From NCBI GenBank assembly GCA_948473115.1, contig CAOKWI010000025.1, positions 1-53,298 of the forward strand: 53,298 bases of DNA, read 5' to 3'. The stretch is from an uncultured Lachnospiraceae bacterium. GTDB lineage: Bacteria; Bacillota; Clostridia; Lachnospirales; Lachnospiraceae. This document shows positions 19,097-26,735 of the stretch, in pieces. Below the pieces are notes generated by a model. That model was not told the DNA's origin, did not search any database, and saw nothing but the letters and a program-made list of their open reading frames with translations. Made by a program: the position numbers and the translations under genes. Position 1 is the stretch's first letter. Each line of letters begins with the position of its first letter.

Positions 19097-20173
19097 ATGA
19101 AAAAGAAATTATTGGCGTTTTTTTTGGGGGGAGTTGTGGCTGCAGGCAGCTTCCTGCAGACTTCTGCCGCAGTGCAGGCGGAAGAAGTTGTGGACGATTT
19201 AAAAAGCGAGGGCTGGAAGACATGGGCAAATGACAAGAGCTGCCAAGGCCTGTCTGATGCACATATCCAGTCCAGCGCGGTCACTTTGGTGAACGGATAT
19301 CTCACAGTGACATTGGATGTGGAATTTCCGGATAAACCCCAAGGCGCAGATTATGGTTTTGGCGGAAAGGTTTATGTGTGCGAAGAGCAGTGGCAGCCCA
19401 CAGCGAATGTAGGACAGGGCAGTACGCAGTACTATGATTTCTATGCATTAGAATCCGATGCCGTGGCGGAAAAATTTTTTAGTGAATGCGATGGCGGAAA
19501 TTATAGCGGAGAGGGAGCATTTACGCTTACTTTTGACGGACTTACAAGCGGTAAGACTTTTTATGTGTACTGCCGTGTGTACGATACACACGGTTGGGGT
19601 GAGAAGGAAACTTATGGGAGTCATTGGGCGGTATGTCTTGGCTCTGAGACGCCTACCGCCAGCCTCGGCAGTTCCTCCGGCGGCAGTTCTTCTGCCAGCA
19701 CGCCCGCTGCCAGCTACGCTGTTGAAGAGGAAGATCCCGTTACGACCTATGAAGAGGATCTGACCAACCGGGTAACAGAAGCACAGCCCGGCGCTACGAT
19801 TGTGATGGAGCAGGGCGTCACCACCCTTCCCAACTCTATCATGAAGGAGCTGGCAAAGAGAAAGGATGTTTCTTTAAAGCTGGAGTTCACATATGAGGGT
19901 AAGGAATATGTGATCATTATTCCTGCCGGCAAGGCTGTTGACAACGATATTCCCTGGTACGGCCCCCTGTATCTGGCGCAGCAGTATGGCAACAGGGCGG
20001 GAACCGCTGGTTCCACCGCTTCTGGAATGGGAACTTCTTATGAAGTGCAGTCCGGCGACTGCCTGAGCAGGATCGCGGCGGCAAACAACATGACGCTGCA
20101 GCAGCTGCTGGCCAAGAACCCCCAGATCAAGGATCCGGATAAAATTGCCGTAGGGCAGAAGATCAACCGGTAA
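19097..20173 (+). CDS. Secreted cell-wall protein with C-terminal LysM domain
   Basis: A 358-residue exported protein. The signal peptide is KKKLLAFFLGGVVAAGSFL...SAAVQA, with a likely cut after AVQA. The body has an aromatic, beta-rich region (about 35-185), a Ser/Gly-rich linker, a second mixed region (215-295) and a LysM motif at the end (YEVQSGDCLSRIAAANNM...KNPQIKDPDKIAVGQKI) that should bind peptidoglycan. The start is ATG 19097, eight bases after CGGAGG (19083-19088); an ATG at 19067 lacks a site. With its own ECF-type promoter it is a probable regulon member. The function of the N-terminal region is unknown. Confidence 0.85.
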   Translation: MKKKLLAFFLGGVVAAGSFLQTSAAVQAEEVVDDLKSEGWKTWANDKSCQGLSDAHIQSSAVTLVNGYLTVTLDVEFPDKPQGADYGFGGKVYVCEEQWQPTANVGQGSTQYYDFYALESDAVAEKFFSECDGGNYSGEGAFTLTFDGLTSGKTFYVYCRVYDTHGWGEKETYGSHWAVCLGSETPTASLGSSSGGSSSASTPAASYAVEEEDPVTTYEEDLTNRVTEAQPGATIVMEQGVTTLPNSIMKELAKRKDVSLKLEFTYEGKEYVIIIPAGKAVDNDIPWYGPLYLAQQYGNRAGTAGSTASGMGTSYEVQSGDCLSRIAAANNMTLQQLLAKNPQIKDPDKIAVGQKINR

Positions 20174-20208
20174 ATCCGGATATTGCTGTCATGTAGTGCA
20201 AATGAAAC

Positions 20209-20238
20209 AAGGGAAGCGCTTTTGCCAGCGCTTCCCTT
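20209..20238 (+). terminator. Strong stem-loop after the LysM gene
   Basis: A perfect 12-bp stem (20209-20220 with 20227-20238; AAGGGAAGCGCT) with a six-base loop, 36 bases past the stop. No T run follows on this strand, so it is a hairpin that may stop or stabilise transcripts from both converging sides. Confidence 0.55.
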
Positions 20239-20324
20239 AACAATAGGATATATGTGTTAATTATAGTATAACGCGTAAAAACATTCATCCTTTCAAACAT
20301 GGAAAATCGTTCTCACATCAATTT

Positions 20325-21290
20325 TTACGCTTCTTTCCACCACTCCACTTGTTTTAAGATCTTATGCTTAACAGCCGTCGCCAAATACGCTTTATTCAAA
20401 TTTTTCTTATTATATTCCAAATAACCACCACTCGACTTTTTAATCAATAAATCTGTAAAAAACCGTTCCCATGAAAAATATTGGCTGCTTTCAATATAAT
20501 TCTCCCACTTTTCGCTCATCGCTTTTATTTCTTTATCATTTAGCACGCCAGACTCTATAATCAGCCATTCAAATGATTCGGGCAAATACAATACCACTTG
20601 TTTCCTCTGCCCTATCACTTTCAGAACCTTTTCTATTTCGGGGCCAAATGCCGCGCCATCAGCAATCACAACAATGTTCTCGTCTTTACACTTTAATAGT
20701 TCTGAACATATATTGGACTTTCCGGCCGCCGAAACACATTCTATTCCTATTTCATTGCATATATTCGCAAAAAACTGATAGCCTGCGTTCGAGTCTTCTG
20801 TAATGATTTTCTTGGGTTTCAACTCACTGGTATTCGCTGCATCCGGATACAGTTGGTACATTTCATGGTATAGGGGCTTTAATCCACCGTATTTTCCAGA
20901 TGAACGAATCCCATAAATCTCTTCCACGCTATAAGGCAACGCTGAAAGTCCCTCCCGGGTTACCAAGACATAATAATTGTCTGTTTCCTGGATAAAACGT
21001 GCAAACTCCACGGATGACACAAAACGATTTCCCTCATCCACAAATACGACACTTTGCCCTACATCAGACAACTGCTTCTCCCATCCATTTCCCTCAACTA
21101 CAATACATTGTTTCTCGCAAAACAATTCAACCCCGCTTCCCTCTCCAAGGCTTTTATACTCCCTGATCATGTCTACCAGCGTTGTTTTCCCGGTTGCGCT
21201 GTCTCCCCTGATAATCGTAAGATTTCTCCGAAGGACAAATTCATACTTTATCCTTTCATTTTGTACAATAATATGAAAACTGCCTTTCAT
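20325..21290 (-). CDS. P-loop ATPase with C-terminal TOPRIM-like domain (unknown)
   Basis: A 321-residue protein. Walker A is GDSATGKTT (G29-T37) and Walker B is VVFVDE (D85-E86), followed by a YYVLVTRE strand. The second half (160-225) reads IITEDSNAGYQFF, then SAAGKSNI, then VVIADGAAFG, the order of acidic, glycine and acidic motifs of a TOPRIM fold (E165, G190, D211). ATPase plus TOPRIM is the OLD/GajA architecture, but this protein is about half that size and lacks an ABC signature that I can see. It follows the DUF4869 gene with an eight-base gap, and its ribosome site GGTGGG overlaps that gene's stop. The TOPRIM call is my reading and needs a profile search. The cassette is AT-richer than its neighbours. 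Confidence 0.6.
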   Translation of the reverse strand: MKGSFHIIVQNERIKYEFVLRRNLTIIRGDSATGKTTLVDMIREYKSLGEGSGVELFCEKQCIVVEGNGWEKQLSDVGQSVVFVDEGNRFVSSVEFARFIQETDNYYVLVTREGLSALPYSVEEIYGIRSSGKYGGLKPLYHEMYQLYPDAANTSELKPKKIITEDSNAGYQFFANICNEIGIECVSAAGKSNICSELLKCKDENIVVIADGAAFGPEIEKVLKVIGQRKQVVLYLPESFEWLIIESGVLNDKEIKAMSEKWENYIESSQYFSWERFFTDLLIKKSSGGYLEYNKKNLNKAYLATAVKHKILKQVEWWKEA

Positions 21291-21298
21291 TTTCCCAC

Positions 21299-21736
21299 CT
21301 ACACATACTGAATCGCCGCTGCGACCAGTTCCTCCATACAGTGAACAACCCTGTCATCATTTAAGACCTTGATATTAAAATTTCCCTTTCCAAAATCCAT
21401 CATATATCTAAGATTAATCGTCACGTCTTTTTTCTCCGCAATCTTCAAAAGCCACTTAGCACAATTATTGCCACAATTTGTGGCGTTAAACACCTTGTCC
21501 GGCCTATTCTCAATCAGCATCAACGTCTTTACCCCACCGGACAAGCTTGTCGGTGGTATTTTCCCCAATACCGGACTGTCTATCACACCACCATCAATTA
21601 CCTTTGACTTATCGACTTCTGCAATCATCTCCACCGATAGCGGCGCTGTTATCCACTCATCATGATACACGTTTTTAAAATACACCGAGGTGTTAAATAT
21701 CACGTCCTCCATGTCACCAAAAAAAATATTTAACAT
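21299..21736 (-). CDS. DUF4869 domain protein
   Basis: A 145-residue cytoplasmic protein I recognise as DUF4869-like from MLNIFFGDM at the start, NTSVYFKNVY, and the central FNATNCGNNCAKWLLKIA segment with two Cys. The C-terminus has the alternating strand pattern RYMMDFGKGNFNIKVL. No catalytic motif is evident. It is the first gene of a two-gene unit with the P-loop/TOPRIM-like protein. The start is the ATG complement at 21734-21736, eight bases after AAGGGAG on the minus strand. A good promoter lies at 21852-21879. Its function is not known. Confidence 0.75.
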   Translation of the reverse strand: MLNIFFGDMEDVIFNTSVYFKNVYHDEWITAPLSVEMIAEVDKSKVIDGGVIDSPVLGKIPPTSLSGGVKTLMLIENRPDKVFNATNCGNNCAKWLLKIAEKKDVTINLRYMMDFGKGNFNIKVLNDDRVVHCMEELVAAAIQYV

Positions 21737-21851
21737 ATAATTTTCTCCCTTTTACAACGTTAAAACGTGTTTACAGGCCATTTCTAACTCTTGCCAGTAG
21801 CAATGGGACATAACTCTTTGACCGTACGCCGTTCCCAAGTGTTTCACTTAT

Positions 21852-21879
21852 ATTATACCCTGGAAGTTGTTAAAATCAA
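21852..21879 (-). promoter_or_regulatory. Sigma-A promoter of the DUF4869 cassette
   Basis: On the minus strand TTGATT (complement 21874-21879), a 16-base spacer and a perfect TATAAT (complement 21852-21857). The leader to the start codon is about 110 bases and holds no element I recognise. Confidence 0.65.
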
Positions 21880-21894
21880 CGTAAATTTTTATAG

Positions 21895-21906
21895 TACCAA
21901 TTGGTA
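21895..21906. promoter_or_regulatory. 12-bp perfect palindrome between divergent promoters
   Basis: TACCAATTGGTA lies 13 bases before the -35 of the BlaI operon and 15 bases upstream of the -35 of the DUF4869 cassette. It could bind a dimeric regulator of either unit. The binding protein is unknown. Confidence 0.4.
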
Positions 21907-21919
21907 AGCAGAAAATCTG

Positions 21920-21948
21920 TTGACAAAGATGTCTATAGATGATAGACT
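21920..21948 (+). promoter_or_regulatory. Promoter of the BlaI/M56 operon
   Basis: TTGACA (21920-21925), a 17-base spacer and TAGACT (21943-21948). The upstream operator covers the spacer and the -10, so a bound repressor would block polymerase. Confidence 0.6.
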
Positions 21949-21970
21949 ATATGTCTATACAGAATAGACA
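21930..21970. promoter_or_regulatory. Two tandem operator palindromes for the BlaI-like repressor
   Basis: Site 1 is TGTCTAT-AGATG-ATAGACT (21930-21948) and site 2 is TGTCTAT-ACAGA-ATAGACA (21952-21970). Both have seven-base arms and a five-base spacer, and their centres are 22 bp apart, two helical turns. They lie over and just after the promoter of the repressor's own operon. The arms differ from the TACA/TGTA core known for BlaI, MecI and CopY. Confidence 0.7.
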
Positions 21971-22034
21971 TGGGTGCATGTTAAAATGCAATCAAAGGGA
22001 AACAAAAGGGTAAGAGTGCGCAAAAGACGCAGAA

Positions 22035-22403
22035 ATGAGGAAATTCATGGAAGATTACAGTCTGGGATTGGTGGAGGGCAGGTTTGCGGATATTGTGTGG
22101 CAGAATGCCCCGCTCACTACGGCGGAGCTGACGAAGCTTTGCGAAAAGGAACTGGGATGGAAAAGGACTACCACTTACACGGTATTAAAAAAGCTCAGTG
22201 ACAGGGGACTTTTTGAAAACCGTGGGGGAACAGTGATTGTACGGATGGGGAAGGAGGATTTTTACGCAAGGCAGAGCGAGGCTTACGTAGACCGTTCCTT
22301 CCAGGGTTCGCTGCCAGGGTTTCTCACTGCCTTTACTTCCCGCCGGAAGCTGAGTGGGGAAGAGGTAGAAAAACTGAAAAAGATTATAGAGGAGCAGGAA
22401 TGA
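22035..22403 (+). CDS. BlaI/MecI/CopY-family transcriptional repressor
   Basis: A 122-residue winged-helix repressor. PLTTAELTKLCEKELGWKRTTTYTVLKKLSDRGLFENRGGTVI is the recognition helix and wing, and the C-terminal half (about 80-122) is the dimer region. It overlaps the M56 peptidase start by four bases (ATGA), the standard repressor-sensor pair. By analogy, a signal sensed by the peptidase leads to repressor inactivation and derepression of the operon. Two palindromes over the promoter fit self-repression. There is no beta-lactamase nearby, so the inducing signal is unknown. Confidence 0.88.
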   Translation: MRKFMEDYSLGLVEGRFADIVWQNAPLTTAELTKLCEKELGWKRTTTYTVLKKLSDRGLFENRGGTVIVRMGKEDFYARQSEAYVDRSFQGSLPGFLTAFTSRRKLSGEEVEKLKKIIEEQE

Positions 22404-24049
22404 TGTGGTGGGTGATGTTGGAAAGTCTTGTTACAGGGCTGCTGAATATCAGTGTGCAGGCAGCAGTCATTTTCTGTGTGTTGTTTTTGGCAAGGGCAGT
22501 TTTTTCCCTTTGCAGGATACCAAAAAAATATGCGTGCTTTTTATGGATGATCCTGTTTGCCAGGCTGTTGATGCCGATGCAGCCGGAAAGCCCCGTTGGC
22601 CTGTGGATAAAGGGGGGTATGCCGCAGTCCTTTGTGGAAAACTCGCGGGCGGGGAGAGGAAATGCATTTGTACCCGGAGAATTGAAGGGCGTTACAGATG
22701 GGAACATGTCTGGAGGATCCAGGACGCCGCAGCTGGGAACAAGCGATATCGGCATATTGGAAAGACTGTGGAAGACGGAAGCTGCCAACGGGGCAGGGGA
22801 ACTGCCAGGGGCAGCCCGAAGGATTTTGTTTCTGGTCTGGGGGACAGGATGCCTGGGCTTTCTGCTTTATGGCGGAGTATCCTGCCTGCTCCTAAAGAAA
22901 AAGCTGCTGTGCAGTATAAGGAGGGAAGACAACTGTTATCTGGTGGATGGCATACCCACTGCTTTTGTCATGGGTGTTTTCCCGCCAAGGATCTATGTGC
23001 CCTCGGAACTGGAGGGGGAGGATCTGGATTATGTGATCCTGCATGAAAGGACTCATATCAAGAGAATGGATTATCTGGTAAAGACAGCGGCTTACCTCAT
23101 GACCTGTATTTACTGGTTCCATCCTTTTGTGTGGGCGGCGCTGGTTTTAATGAGTAAGGATATAGAGTTGTCCTGTGACGAGGCGGTTCTGGGAAGGCTG
23201 GGAGAATGCAGCAGGCGGGAATACGCAAATACGCTTCTCAGGCTGAGCGGTGGGAAACGGTATTTTGCAGGAGTTCCCCTTGCATTCGGTGAGGGTGATA
23301 CAGAGAACCGGATCAGGCATATCGTCAGATACAGGAAGCCTGTTGCCGCGGCTGTGGCCATTGCGGTGATCCTGCTTTCCGGCCTGGCGGTGGTTCTGCT
23401 GACGGGTCGGCCGGAGAAGCAACCGGACGCACTAAACACGAATGCTGTTCGGTCGGAGACAAGTATTGCCCAGCCGTCCGTGACACAGGGGAATGATAAA
23501 AGTATCGGGGAGAATTCCTTCAACTCGGTCAACAGCCGTTTCCCTGAACCGGTGGAACTGCCTTCGGGACATACTGTTACTGTCACCGGGGATGTGTATC
23601 ATATAATGATTTCCATTGACGGGGAGGAATACCGGATGGCAGACCTCTGTGATTCGGTCAATGCGCTCATGGAGATCCGGGAATTCGCCGAATATATCGT
23701 GGTGGATGGGCATGTCAGCCCGAATGCTTCATACTATGGTTTTTATAGTACTGAGAGCAAGCATTGGGTGCGGGCATACACGGGAGCCCTTCTTACCTGG
23801 GACGAGAACTGGCATACACGGGAAGATCCTATTGAAAGTGTGATTTATGCGGAGCCGTTTGATGACCAGGGTGTGATTTATGACTGGGAAGGCAATAGGA
23901 TCGCCGTGCTTGGTCTGGAGGAGGAATATATTTATGGCCTGAAGCGGGTGGGGGACGATATCACTGTCACGATCGTTGACTATGCAGGAAAAAGCAGGGA
24001 ATTACAGTTTGATTTTAAGGATTCCCTCCGTACATTGTACCATGGGTGA
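22400..24049 (+). CDS. M56 (BlaR1/MecR1-like) membrane metallopeptidase
   Basis: A 549-residue sensor-peptidase. Membrane helices lie at about 10-35, 42-60, 140-165, 225-250 and 312-332. The zinc site is HERTH (H215, E216, H219), with E256 in DIELSCDEAV as the likely third ligand. After the last helix comes an outside domain of about 210 residues (FPEPVELPSGHTVTVTGDVYHIMI onwards), which does not look like a penicillin-binding domain: I see no SxxK in it. The signal is therefore probably not a beta-lactam. The gene is coupled to the BlaI-like repressor. Whether it cleaves that repressor is inferred from the family. Confidence 0.85.
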   Translation: MMWWVMLESLVTGLLNISVQAAVIFCVLFLARAVFSLCRIPKKYACFLWMILFARLLMPMQPESPVGLWIKGGMPQSFVENSRAGRGNAFVPGELKGVTDGNMSGGSRTPQLGTSDIGILERLWKTEAANGAGELPGAARRILFLVWGTGCLGFLLYGGVSCLLLKKKLLCSIRREDNCYLVDGIPTAFVMGVFPPRIYVPSELEGEDLDYVILHERTHIKRMDYLVKTAAYLMTCIYWFHPFVWAALVLMSKDIELSCDEAVLGRLGECSRREYANTLLRLSGGKRYFAGVPLAFGEGDTENRIRHIVRYRKPVAAAVAIAVILLSGLAVVLLTGRPEKQPDALNTNAVRSETSIAQPSVTQGNDKSIGENSFNSVNSRFPEPVELPSGHTVTVTGDVYHIMISIDGEEYRMADLCDSVNALMEIREFAEYIVVDGHVSPNASYYGFYSTESKHWVRAYTGALLTWDENWHTREDPIESVIYAEPFDDQGVIYDWEGNRIAVLGLEEEYIYGLKRVGDDITVTIVDYAGKSRELQFDFKDSLRTLYHG

Positions 24050-24118
24050 AAAGACCGCACCCGTAAGAAGTTGACAGGCGTGACATCATGTTGATGAAAG
24101 GGCATGGCGGGTTCTTTG

Positions 24119-25195
24119 TTACTTGACTACAAATTCTTCTGTAACAGAGGAGCCCTGCCAGGTGTTTCCGTCTGAACGGTGATATTCCCTTACAACTGTC
24201 CCATCCGCTTTCGTATAGTCAATTACGAATATCTGTCCCGTTTCTATTTCCATGGGATAATTGTTATAAAGCAGAACATTGCCGGTGGTGGAGTTGTCCT
24301 TAAAGTCATCGTATGCGTTTTCCAGACGCCAAAATTCCCTGCACTGGTAATCGGGAAGAACTGCCGATAAATCCGTTTTCCCAAAATAGAGTGCCGTATA
24401 TTCTTTCTCTCCGACTTTAATGGTATCGGTCCGATAAGGTTCATTCATGAGAGCCAGTGAAGTCAGATCTTCCGTGTGCAGTGCGTTACCGTACTGTTTC
24501 TGGAGCTGGTTTGCCATACAGGGAACGGAACTTGTCATATAATCCATAGCTTCTGTGCCGGTGTGGGCGGAGCCGTATATTCCCATCACGTCGATGCCGT
24601 TCAAGCTGTCAAATTCCCAGATGAAATTCTCGACCATTGTATTTTCGCGATAGATATTGTCGGAATGCTGATAGTAATACTGTCCCTGTTTGATATTCTC
24701 CTCTGATAATTTGTATAAATCAGACTGCCGCTGCCCTGTGGACTCAAGGTATTCCAAAAAGCGTGCTCCCGTTGTGCCATATTGATGCCCCACATCTGTT
24801 CCGTGAAAAACCGTTTCCGGACAATCGCTTTTGATCCGCTTATAAAAATTGTAAACCTCTTGGGAGTGCATGGCTGTTCCGTCCCAATCCTGGTACAGTG
24901 AATCCAGAATGTCGTCATCATCGGATTTCATCCATATGTTCATAAATTCTGCCGTATAATACGGAAGCTCTACAAACAGATCCCGCATCCCATTATTGTG
25001 GTAATATGATGACCACAATTCAAACTCTTTCTCTAATATATTTTCCACAGAGTGCTGTTCCCCGTATAAAAATATTTCTCCGGAGGAATGTCCGCGTTTG
25101 GTTGAAAAGTGTATTATGAAATATCCAATGAACAGCAGCGCTGCGACAGCGACCGCCATAGCAACTACCGCTTTTTTCTTCCATTTTGTCTTCAT
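24119..25195 (-). CDS. Membrane-anchored Tiki/TraB-like (GxxH) protein
   Basis: A 358-residue protein with an N-terminal signal anchor (about 8-30) and the rest outside the membrane. Two GxxH motifs, YGEQHS and IYGSAHTG, with an acidic FVELPYY segment after the first, match the pattern of the TraB/TIKI/ChaN/erythromycin-esterase fold, which includes metal-dependent peptidases and haem binders. Which activity applies cannot be read from sequence. The ATG complement at 25193-25195 follows AAAGGAG by eight bases. It converges with the M56 gene and has a good promoter at 25232-25260. Confidence 0.55.
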   Translation of the reverse strand: MKTKWKKKAVVAMAVAVAALLFIGYFIIHFSTKRGHSSGEIFLYGEQHSVENILEKEFELWSSYYHNNGMRDLFVELPYYTAEFMNIWMKSDDDDILDSLYQDWDGTAMHSQEVYNFYKRIKSDCPETVFHGTDVGHQYGTTGARFLEYLESTGQRQSDLYKLSEENIKQGQYYYQHSDNIYRENTMVENFIWEFDSLNGIDVMGIYGSAHTGTEAMDYMTSSVPCMANQLQKQYGNALHTEDLTSLALMNEPYRTDTIKVGEKEYTALYFGKTDLSAVLPDYQCREFWRLENAYDDFKDNSTTGNVLLYNNYPMEIETGQIFVIDYTKADGTVVREYHRSDGNTWQGSSVTEEFVVK

Positions 25196-25231
25196 ACCCG
25201 TAGCTCCTTTGTGTTCCTATTGCACTTTCCC

Positions 25232-25260
25232 ATACTATCATAATCTCCCTGATTTTACAA
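25232..25260 (-). promoter_or_regulatory. Sigma-A promoter of the Tiki-like gene
   Basis: On the minus strand TTGTAA (complement 25255-25260), a 17-base spacer and TAGTAT (complement 25232-25237), 37 bases before the start codon. Confidence 0.55.
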
Positions 25261-25405
25261 GTCGGGATCAGGCGCATTGCGCAGGGAGACTGAATCCGGG
25301 ATCCCGGTTGTTATTTTTTTCAAATCTGTCGTATTAGGAGCGTTATTGTGTTATTCATATGGAATATTGGAACATTTTCTCATTGGTGAAATTTGACTGC
25401 ATAAC

Positions 25406-25434
25406 TTGTCACTTTATGTCTTCTATGATAAAAT
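25406..25434 (+). promoter_or_regulatory. Sigma-A promoter of the kinase-like gene
   Basis: TTGTCA (25406-25411), a 17-base spacer and TAAAAT (25429-25434), 65 bases before the start codon. Confidence 0.55.
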
Positions 25435-25498
25435 ACACTCAGTCTGATCTCCATAACAAGGATAGATTTACTGTCACAGGGGCAGAGGAGGAGTGGTT

Positions 25499-25984
25499 AT
25501 GAATCTGGTTATTACTTTGAGCCGTCGTTTTGGCACCGGTGCCAGCATGATAGCGGATGATCTGTCAAAGAGACTTGAGATTCCTGTTTTTGACAAGGCA
25601 TACATCGAACATGAGCTGGCGGGGAACAATTATCATGATGAGGCGGAGGTCATCAGGGAACTGGCGAAGCATTCCTGCATCATATTGGGGCGCTGTGCTT
25701 CGGAGATTTTAAAGGATCAGCCTAATGTGTTTAACGTGTATGTCTGCGCTGACAAGGAGGACCGCATTCAGCGAATTATGAAAAAGCAGGCTCTCTCCTA
25801 TGATGAAGCGAAAAAAATGCTGGAACACAATGACAGGGAGCGGGCGGATTACTATTATGAGAATACCGGCAAGGTATGGGGGGATGTGAATAATTATCAC
25901 ATGATCCTGGATACATCCAAATTTGGCGCGGAGAACTGTGCGGATATTCTGATCAAATATTTTGAAAGAGTGGAAATTATATAA
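25499..25984 (+). CDS. Cytidylate kinase-like P-loop protein
   Basis: A 161-residue protein of the cytidylate kinase-like family. It starts ITLSRRFGTGASMIADDLSKRLEIPVFDKAYI, where the usual members have a GSGG loop; here the loop reads GTGA. A CIILGRCAS strand, VYVCADKEDRIQRI, and HMILDTSKFG near the end are family features. It is shorter than usual (family about 200 residues), mainly through a smaller middle region. Enzyme activity is not certain and the nucleotide substrate unknown. The ATG at 25499 has AGGAGG (25486-25491) upstream; a GTG two codons earlier overlaps that site. Confidence 0.75.
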   Translation: MNLVITLSRRFGTGASMIADDLSKRLEIPVFDKAYIEHELAGNNYHDEAEVIRELAKHSCIILGRCASEILKDQPNVFNVYVCADKEDRIQRIMKKQALSYDEAKKMLEHNDRERADYYYENTGKVWGDVNNYHMILDTSKFGAENCADILIKYFERVEII

Positions 25985-25997
25985 TGTTGTGCAAAAG

Positions 25998-26030
25998 AAG
26001 ACAATAAATAAGATTATTGTCTTTTTTTCT
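25998..26030 (+). terminator. Rho-independent terminator of the kinase-like gene
   Basis: A perfect 10-bp stem (25998-26007 with 26014-26023, AAGACAATAA), a six-base loop and a T run through 26028. The right arm also carries the -35 of the next operon. Confidence 0.85.
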
Positions 26031-26045
26031 TTGTAGGAGTATAAT
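26017..26045 (+). promoter_or_regulatory. Promoter of the Mrp/Mbh operon, overlapping the terminator
   Basis: TTGTCT (26017-26022) inside the right arm of the terminator, a 17-base spacer made of the T run and TTGTAGGAG, and a perfect TATAAT (26040-26045). The mnhE start is 55 bases downstream. Confidence 0.65.
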
Positions 26046-26100
26046 GTGGATGCTCAAAATGGAAGAATTATCCATAAGAGGTTTGGGAATGGAGGAATCT

Positions 26101-26595
26101 ATGTATTTCATATATTTTTTGCTTTGGGTCATTTTTAACGGCAGCTTTACCTGGGAGATTGCTGCCTTTGGAATTGTGATTGCAGCGGCGTTATTTGCGT
26201 TTACCTGTAAATTTATGGATTACAGTATAGAAAAGGAGATACAAAACATAAAAAGGGTGTTTCAGGTGATTGCCTTTATCTGCTTACTTCTGAAAGAGAT
26301 CACGCTGGCAAACTTTGCGGTCATCCGCCTGATCCTGACCCAGAAGGAAGAGATTGAGCCGGAACTGGTCACATTCCGATCCAATTTGAAGACGCCCACG
26401 GCAAGGGCCTTCCTTGCCAATGTCATTACCCTGACGCCGGGAACTATCACAGTGACCCTGGAAGAGGACAGATTCCTGGTGCACTGCCTGGATGAGAGCA
26501 TGGCGGAGGGGATTGAAGACCTGGAGTTCCAGAAGCGCCTGTCCGCGCTGGAGAGTGTGGAACAGAAAAGAAACAGGAAACAGAGACGGAATTGA
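26101..26595 (+). CDS. mnhE: Mrp/Mnh-type cation antiporter subunit E
   Basis: A 164-residue membrane subunit with two or three N-terminal helices and a cytoplasmic tail. The NVITLTPGTITV stretch with VHCLDE is the MnhE/MrpE signature. In Mrp antiporters, subunit E supports assembly and activity of the complex that exchanges Na+ or K+ for H+. The ATG at 26101 follows GGAGG (26091-26095); upstream in-frame ATGs at 26089 and 26059 are possible. It is the first gene of the operon. Confidence 0.88.
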   Translation: MYFIYFLLWVIFNGSFTWEIAAFGIVIAAALFAFTCKFMDYSIEKEIQNIKRVFQVIAFICLLLKEITLANFAVIRLILTQKEEIEPELVTFRSNLKTPTARAFLANVITLTPGTITVTLEEDRFLVHCLDESMAEGIEDLEFQKRLSALESVEQKRNRKQRRN

Positions 26596-26604
26596 AAGAT
26601 AGAC

Positions 26605-26732
26605 AACGGAGAGAATCAATGACGGAGAGGATTAATAACAGAGAGATTCAATGATGGAGAGAATCAAAAACGGAGAGAATTAATAACAGAGAGGATCAAT
26701 GACAGAGAGGATCAAAAACAGAAAGGATAAAT
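26605..26732 (+). repeat. Eight 16-bp tandem repeats between mnhE and mnhF
   Basis: Eight contiguous units of exactly 16 bp start at 26605, 26621, 26637, 26653, 26669, 26685, 26701 and 26717. The consensus is about AACGGAGAGGATCAAT. Every unit contains a GAGAGGA-like purine core, and in the last unit GAAAGGA (26721-26727) is the ribosome site of mnhF. Sixteen bp is not a multiple of three and the units carry stops, so this is non-coding. Confidence 0.9.
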
Positions 26733-26735
26733 GAG

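Larger units (their letters stand above)
25196..25498. other. Divergent intergenic region with two promoters
   Basis: The region separates the Tiki-like gene (minus) from the kinase-like gene (plus). I see a minus-strand promoter at 25232-25260, a plus-strand promoter at 25406-25434 and a GC-rich patch around 25263-25310. No RNA gene or other element is evident. Confidence 0.6.

Noticed and set aside
24050..24118. Terminator between the converging M56 and Tiki-like genes
   Set aside because: Only a five-bp stem (CATCA/TGATG) is visible and no T run, so I do not call one.
26605..26732. Repeat array considered as a CRISPR
   Set aside because: Units are 16 bp, directly adjacent, with no spacers and no cas genes nearby.
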